Part shown: positions 59,609 to 64,000 of the stretch, one piece after another
Layout of the letters: every line of letters starts with the position of its first letter
Position numbering within the stretch: the first letter of the stretch is position 1
Assembly (NCBI RefSeq): GCF_004193775.1
Contig: NC_041021.1
Coordinates: forward strand, 14,527,198 to 14,591,197
Length of the DNA stretch: 64,000 nucleotides
Reading direction: 5' to 3'
From: Glycine soja
Lineage: Eukaryota; Streptophyta; Magnoliopsida; Fabales; Fabaceae
Made by a program: the position numbers and the translations under genes
Notes under the pieces: model-generated
Database searches by the model: none
The model's input: the letters and a program-made list of their open reading frames with translations, nothing else
What the model was told of the DNA's origin: nothing

Positions 59609-59785
59609 GTAAACCTTTACGGTTTTAAAAGCTCTATAGTTGGGCCTAGGCTTTAGAGTTTTTCCTTTTGTTAAGGCTTTGTGTCTTTTGTTTTAAATTT
59701 ATAATACAAGGATCTTTCTTCATCTGTTCCTGGTCTCTACCCGTTCTCATTCATTTGCATGTTTACTTCTTTTTTGAAACGGCAG
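59609..59785 (+). other. Probable intron (177 bp) between G-patch and reverse transcriptase
   Basis: Donor GTAAAC at 59609 and acceptor TTTTTTGAAACGGCAG ending 59785 are good plant splice sites with a T-rich interior. Unspliced, the frame meets TAA at 59610-59612. Spliced, codon ATA is formed across the junction and reading continues as SDDESPEGTNTWDPPIDFEQ with no stop into the downstream frame at 59850. Ogre elements are known to splice an intron at the same place (before RT). Here it is deduced from sequence alone. Confidence 0.7.
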
Positions 59786-60161
59786 ATCCGATGACGAGTC
59801 CCCCGAAGGTACTAATACCTGGGACCCGCCTATCGACTTCGAGCAAGAAATGAATCAAACGGAGGATGAAGGAAATGAGGATGTAGGACTTCCCCCAGAA
59901 CTAGAAAGAATGGTTGCCCATGAGGACCAAGAAACGGGGCCTCATCAAGAAGAAACAGAGCTAGTAGACTTAGGAATTGGCAGTGGAAAGAGGGAAGTGA
60001 AGATAGGTACAGGTATTACCGCACCTATCCGTGAAGAATTAATAATCCTACTAAAAGACTACCAAGACATCTTTGCTTGGTCATACCAAGATATGCCCGG
60101 TTTGAGTTCTGACATTGTACAGCACCGATTACCTCTAAATCCCGAATGTTCCCCGGTAAAA
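59786..60161 (+). pseudogene. Element C linker between intron and reverse transcriptase
   Basis: Acidic text (NQTEDEGNEDVGLPPELERM) is followed by EELIILLKDYQDIFAWSYQD and MPGLSSDIVQHRLPLNPECS, the usual N-terminal lead into Ty3/gypsy RT. A single in-frame UAG at 60162-60164 separates it from the pol frame starting 60177. Both are in the same phase, so this is one nonsense change. Confidence 0.82.
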
Positions 60162-60176
60162 TAGAAACTGAGAAGG

Positions 60177-63100
60177 ATGAAGCCCGAAACATCCTTGAAG
60201 ATAAAAGAAGAAGTGAAGAAGCAATTTGACGCTGGATTTCTGGCCGTCGCTCGGTATCCAGAATGGGTTGCCAACATCGTACCAGTTCCTAAGAAAGATG
60301 GAAAAGTACGAATGTGTGTGGATTATCGGGACCTGAATCGGGCCAGTCCCAAGGACAATTTTCCTTTACCACACATCGATATCCTCGTGGATAACACGGC
60401 CAATTTCGCTTTATTTTCCTTCATGGACGGTTTCTCTGGTTACAATCAGATAAAGATGGCGCCCGAGGATATGGAAAAGACTACTTTCGTCACCCTGTGG
60501 GGAACGTTCTGTTACAAGGTGATGTCCTTTGGACTGAAGAATGCCGGGGCAACTTATCAACGGGCCATGGTAGCTTTGTTCCATGATATGATGCATCAAG
60601 AGATCGAGGTTTACGTGGACGACATAATTGCTAAATCTAAATCCGAGGAAGAACACCTTGTCAACCTGCGGAAATTGTTTGAAAGGCTTAAGAAATATCA
60701 ATTAAGGTTGAACCCCGCTAAGTGTACCTTCGGGGTCAAATCAGGGAAGTTGCTTGGTTTCGTTGTAAGCCAGAAAGGGATAGAGGTAGACCCCGAAAAA
60801 GTGAAGGCTATCCTTGAGATGCCAGAACCCCGTACAGAGAGGCAATTCCGAGGTTTCCTGGGGCGCTTGAATTATATTGCCAGATTCATATCGCAGCTCA
60901 CCGCCATTTGTGAGCCGTTGTTTAAACTCTTGCGCAAAAACCAAACTGATCGGTGGAATGAGGATTGCCAAGAGGCTTTTGGAAGGATCAAAATGTGCCT
61001 AATGAATCCTCCCGTGCTTATGCCACCAGTACCTGGAAGGCCTCTCATTTTGTACATGACAATCTTGGACGAGTCAATGGGGTGTATGCTGGGGCAACAT
61101 GACGAATCCGGAAAGAAAGAGCGCGCTGTTTACTACCTAAGTAAGAAGTTCACGACCTGTGAGATGAATTACTCCTTGCTCGAAAGAACGTGTTGTGCTT
61201 TAGTATGGGCATCCCATCGCCTAAGGCAATACATGCTGAGCCATACTACCTGGTTGATATCCAAAATGGACCCGGTTAAGTACATCTTTGAAAAGCCAGC
61301 TCTCACAGGACGAATCGCCCGGTGGCAAGTCTTGCTATCTGAGTTTGATATAGTCTACGTCACCCAAAAGGCGATAAAAGGAAGCGCTTTGGCAGATTAT
61401 TTGGCTCAACAGCCTCTTAACGACTACCAGCCTATGCATCCGGAGTTCCCGGATGAGGACATCATGGCCTTGTTCGAGGAAAAGTTGGACGAAGATCGGG
61501 ACAAATGGACTGTATGGTTTGACGGAGCGTCAAACATTCTAGGACATGGCGTTGGGGCAGTGTTGGTCTCGCCGGACAATCAATGTGTACCTTTCACAGC
61601 CAGGCTAGGATTCGACTGCACCAACAACATGGCCGAATATGAAGCATGTGCCCTAGCCGTCCAGGCAGCAATTGACTCCAATGTCAAACTACTCAAGGTG
61701 TACGGCGACTCAGCGTTGGTAATCCATCAGCTGAGAGGGGAATGGGAAACTAGAGATCCCAAGCTGATACCCTACAAAGCCTATATCAAGGAATTGGCTA
61801 AGACCTTCGATGAGATCTCCTTCCATCATGTTCCCCGCGAGGAAAATCAAATGGCGGACGCACTTGCTACGTTGGCGTCTATGTTCCAGCTAACACCGCA
61901 CGGGGATCTACCCTACATTGAATTTTGGTGTCGTGGCAAACCCGCGCATTGTTGCCAAGTGGAAGAGGAACGGGACGGAAAGCCTTGGTATTTCGACATC
62001 AAGCGATATGTCGTAAGCAAAGAATACCCGCCAGAGATTGCCGACAACGATAAAAGGACATTGAGGAGGTTGGCAGCCGGTTTCTTCATGAGCGGAAGCA
62101 CACTGTATAAGAGAAATCACGACATGACACTCCTGCGGTGTGTGGATGCCAAGGAGGCAAATCACATGATCGAGGAAGTCCATGAGGGCTCGTTTGGAAT
62201 GCACGCCAACGGGCATGCTATGGCCAGGAAGATCCTAAGAGCAGGTTATTACTGGCTTACCATGGAAAGTGATTGTTGTGTCCATGTGAGGAAGTGCCAC
62301 AAATGTCAAGCATTCGCAGATAATGTCAATGCCCCACCACATCCTCTGAATGTCATGTCCGCCCCTTGGCCTTTCTCCATGTGGGGAATAGATGTCATCG
62401 GGGCCATCGAGCCCAAGGCCTCGAATGGTCATCGCTTCATCCTCGTAGCGATAGATTATTTCACCAAGTGGGTCAAGGCGGCTTCATATACCAATGTCAC
62501 GAGGAATGTGGTGGTCAGGTTCATTAAGAAAGAGATCATCTGCCGATATGGTTTGCCAAGGAAGATTATCACGGACGACGGCACCAACCTGAATAACAAG
62601 ATGATGGGGGAAATGTGCGAGGAGTTTAAAATCCAGCATCACAATTCCACACCCTACCGGCCAAAGATGAATGGAGCCGTGGAAGCGGCCAATAAGAATA
62701 TCAAAAAGATTATCCAAAAGATGACCGTGTCATACAAGGATTGGCACGAGATGCTCCCCTTCGCGTTGCACGGTTACCGGACTTCAGTGCGAACGTCAAC
62801 TGGGGCAACGCCGTTCTCATTGGTATATGGGATGGAGGCTGTGTTACCGTTTGAGGTAGAAGTCCCGTCATTAAGGATCTTGGCAGAATCCGGATTAAAG
62901 GAATCAGAGTGGGCTCAAACACGCTATGATCAGCTCAACCTCATTGAGGGTAAGCGCTTAACGGCCATGAGTCATGGGCGCTTATACCAGCAAAGAATGA
63001 AGAGTGCATTCGACAAGAAAGTACGCTTACGCAAGTTCCATGAGGGAGACCTTGTGCTAAAGAAAATGTCCCATGCTGTCAAGGACCATCGAGGGAAATG

Positions 63101-63233
63101 GGCCCCGAACTACGAAGGGCCTTTTGTTGTGAAGAGGGCTTTTTCCGGAGGAGCCCTGGTGCTTACCAACATGGATGGCGAAGAGCTACCTTCACCCGTG
63201 AACTCTGATGTCGTCAAACAATATTATGCTTAG
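60177..63233 (+). CDS. pol: Element C pol: RT, RNase H, archaeal-type RNase H, integrase (1018 aa)
   Basis: Domains by approximate residue: RT 20-240 with VPVPKKDGKVRMCVDYRDLN and catalytic YVDD at about 145-148. Classical RNase H 285-410 (ILYMTILDESMGCMLGQ, ALVWASHRLRQYML). Second RNase H 443-570 with acidic residues in WFDGAS, AEYEA, YGDSALV and MADALA. Integrase zinc finger about 674-711 (HANGHAMARK, CHKCQAF) and core with GIDVIG, TDDGTN and NGAVEAANK for Asp-Asp-Glu. The C terminus has KWAPNYEGPFVVKRAFSGGA. The frame is uninterrupted over 1018 codons, notable in this decayed region. Phe/Leu or Ser replace Pro in TLWGTFCYKVMSF, consistent with C-to-T decay. The start used here is the first Met after the upstream UAG. 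Confidence 0.92.
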   Translation: MKPETSLKIKEEVKKQFDAGFLAVARYPEWVANIVPVPKKDGKVRMCVDYRDLNRASPKDNFPLPHIDILVDNTANFALFSFMDGFSGYNQIKMAPEDMEKTTFVTLWGTFCYKVMSFGLKNAGATYQRAMVALFHDMMHQEIEVYVDDIIAKSKSEEEHLVNLRKLFERLKKYQLRLNPAKCTFGVKSGKLLGFVVSQKGIEVDPEKVKAILEMPEPRTERQFRGFLGRLNYIARFISQLTAICEPLFKLLRKNQTDRWNEDCQEAFGRIKMCLMNPPVLMPPVPGRPLILYMTILDESMGCMLGQHDESGKKERAVYYLSKKFTTCEMNYSLLERTCCALVWASHRLRQYMLSHTTWLISKMDPVKYIFEKPALTGRIARWQVLLSEFDIVYVTQKAIKGSALADYLAQQPLNDYQPMHPEFPDEDIMALFEEKLDEDRDKWTVWFDGASNILGHGVGAVLVSPDNQCVPFTARLGFDCTNNMAEYEACALAVQAAIDSNVKLLKVYGDSALVIHQLRGEWETRDPKLIPYKAYIKELAKTFDEISFHHVPREENQMADALATLASMFQLTPHGDLPYIEFWCRGKPAHCCQVEEERDGKPWYFDIKRYVVSKEYPPEIADNDKRTLRRLAAGFFMSGSTLYKRNHDMTLLRCVDAKEANHMIEEVHEGSFGMHANGHAMARKILRAGYYWLTMESDCCVHVRKCHKCQAFADNVNAPPHPLNVMSAPWPFSMWGIDVIGAIEPKASNGHRFILVAIDYFTKWVKAASYTNVTRNVVVRFIKKEIICRYGLPRKIITDDGTNLNNKMMGEMCEEFKIQHHNSTPYRPKMNGAVEAANKNIKKIIQKMTVSYKDWHEMLPFALHGYRTSVRTSTGATPFSLVYGMEAVLPFEVEVPSLRILAESGLKESEWAQTRYDQLNLIEGKRLTAMSHGRLYQQRMKSAFDKKVRLRKFHEGDLVLKKMSHAVKDHRGKWAPNYEGPFVVKRAFSGGALVLTNMDGEELPSPVNSDVVKQYYA

Positions 63234-64000
63234 AAGCTGGGGCAATTAAGGATGTCGCTGCATGTTCTTTATCTTTATGCGTTTTCTGGATTTCCCCCAG
63301 GGATTTCCTGTCTGTTGTATCTCTCGTTACAATCTTTCAAAGGAATGAACGTGGATTCGAGGCTTTTAGTCCTCACGTTAGTTTCACACCTTGCGTTAAT
63401 CTGTGATCGCCTGAGCCCTTCCGCTCAGTTCATGGGATCCCCCAAGCGCTTAATTAGAATTGAACCTGAACCAACTTTCCCTAAATTTGCTGCGTTTGAA
63501 AACATTCATGCATACGCATACGCATACGCATGTATATTGTTGTGGTAAAACAGGGGCAGGATCACCTTGGGCTACCTTCTGGGGTAGAGACAAAACATGA
63601 ACGGCAGAAACCAATCAAGGTAGGGTAATGACGCGGTCAAGATTGGCCATACCTGGTTGTTTATTACTTGCAGGTACTTAAGGACGGATGCAAGTAGGGA
63701 TGGGGTCACGACCGACCGATCGTTGCCCCTTCTCTGTGCGAAACAAGCAGAGAATGTCGCTGCAAGGCAGCCCCGTATCCTTTGTATTTTGCAGCTTTCT
63801 TTTACTATTTGTTTGTTTTAAAAAGTAAAAAAAATAAGTAATCAACGCCTAATTCTAACCTAAGTAAGTTCAAGTTAGGCAAGATGCTAATCCATGAGAA
63901 GGGAGGGGACATGGTTAATGTTCCCCTCAAAAAAAAAAAAAAAAAAGTGCAGGTTAGCTCGCCTGGGCGAGCCACCCCTGCACCAAATTATAAGAATGAC
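63234..64000 (+). other. 3' untranslated region of element C
   Basis: No gene is supported. It contains an ACGCAT/GCATAC short tandem run (about 63508-63532), a purine-rich GAGAAGGGAGGGGACA (63897-63912), an A run (63930-63946) and one more GCTCGCCTGGGCGAGC palindrome at 63957-63972, the same motif as in U3. The polypurine tract next to the 3' LTR and the LTR itself lie beyond the window. Confidence 0.6.

Larger units (their letters stand above)
54185..64000 (+). mobile_element. Element C: Tat/Ogre-like Ty3/gypsy retrotransposon, 3' end outside the window
   Basis: The order is 5' LTR 54185-55854, primer site 55857-55875, leader, ORF1 with DUF7745-like domain and coiled coil, protease, G-patch, intron, reverse transcriptase, RNase H, archaeal-type RNase H, integrase and 3' untranslated region. 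Dual RNase H, an ORF1 upstream and an intron before RT are features of Tat/Ogre elements. Gag is not recognisable. The 3' LTR is beyond 64000. Coding GC content is clearly higher than that of the surrounding AT-rich DNA. Confidence 0.88.

Noticed and set aside
63897..63912. Purine-rich tract as the polypurine tract of element C
   Set aside because: The LTR start TGTCATACCC does not follow it, so the real tract must lie beyond the window.

Overview
The window looks like repeat-dense, probably pericentromeric, nuclear DNA of a flowering plant. The element families (Tat and Athila Ty3/gypsy elements, copia-like LTRs with ATCGATTAC motifs, CACTA ends with AACATCGG arrays) resemble those I know from soybean (Glycine) and other legumes. 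That assignment is inference from family resemblance. I see no intact, clearly expressed cellular gene. Almost everything is a transposable element, often nested, or a host gene fragment carried or broken by one.

Layout. 1-2532: minus-strand LTR element entering from the left (LTR 1558-2532), inserted in the gag of element A. 2533-7680: element A, a minus-strand Tat-type Ty3/gypsy remnant (gag, leader, PBS, LTR 6396-7680) holding an Athila-type solo LTR at 4934-5878. 7681-9310: AT-rich DNA with no gene. 9311-11827: internally deleted copia-like element on the minus strand. About 11828-16397: CACTA DNA transposon remnant on the plus strand with a broken transposase, a second ORF and an Ulp1-like protease region. 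16398-17310: Ty3/gypsy integrase fragment. 17311-21165: LTR-like fragments. 21172-21420: a second CACTA end. 22940-24790 and 34500-35920: pieces of an RPA70-like gene on the minus strand, separated by a 9.3 kb minus-strand Athila element (25218-34499). 36160-36950: degenerate tandem repeat with telobox motifs. 37477-44084: a 6.6 kb Helitron carrying exon fragments of at least three host genes. 45878-46395: foldback MITE. 47181-48215: truncated LTR. 48538-54184: element B, a plus-strand Tat element whose 5' LTR contains a solo copia-like LTR and an RTE-type LINE. 54185-64000: element C, a younger Tat/Ogre-like element inserted in B and running off the right edge. It has a DUF7745-type ORF1, protease, G-patch, an apparent intron, reverse transcriptase, two RNase H domains and integrase.

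How the parts relate. Element C still encodes a nearly continuous pol but has no recognisable gag, while element A keeps gag but shows no ORF1. The leaders of A, B and C share a conserved block that may be a packaging signal. Three unrelated LTR families each carry an array of short palindromes just upstream of the TATA box in U3, the most surprising large-scale pattern here. The Helitron holds spliceable-looking exons resembling mitochondrial processing peptidase alpha, RNA polymerase I subunit RPA12 and Sm protein G, all in its own orientation. Several insertions are confirmed by target-site duplications seen directly: GCCCC (solo Athila LTR), TATCA (solo copia-like LTR) and a perfect 20-bp duplication (LINE).
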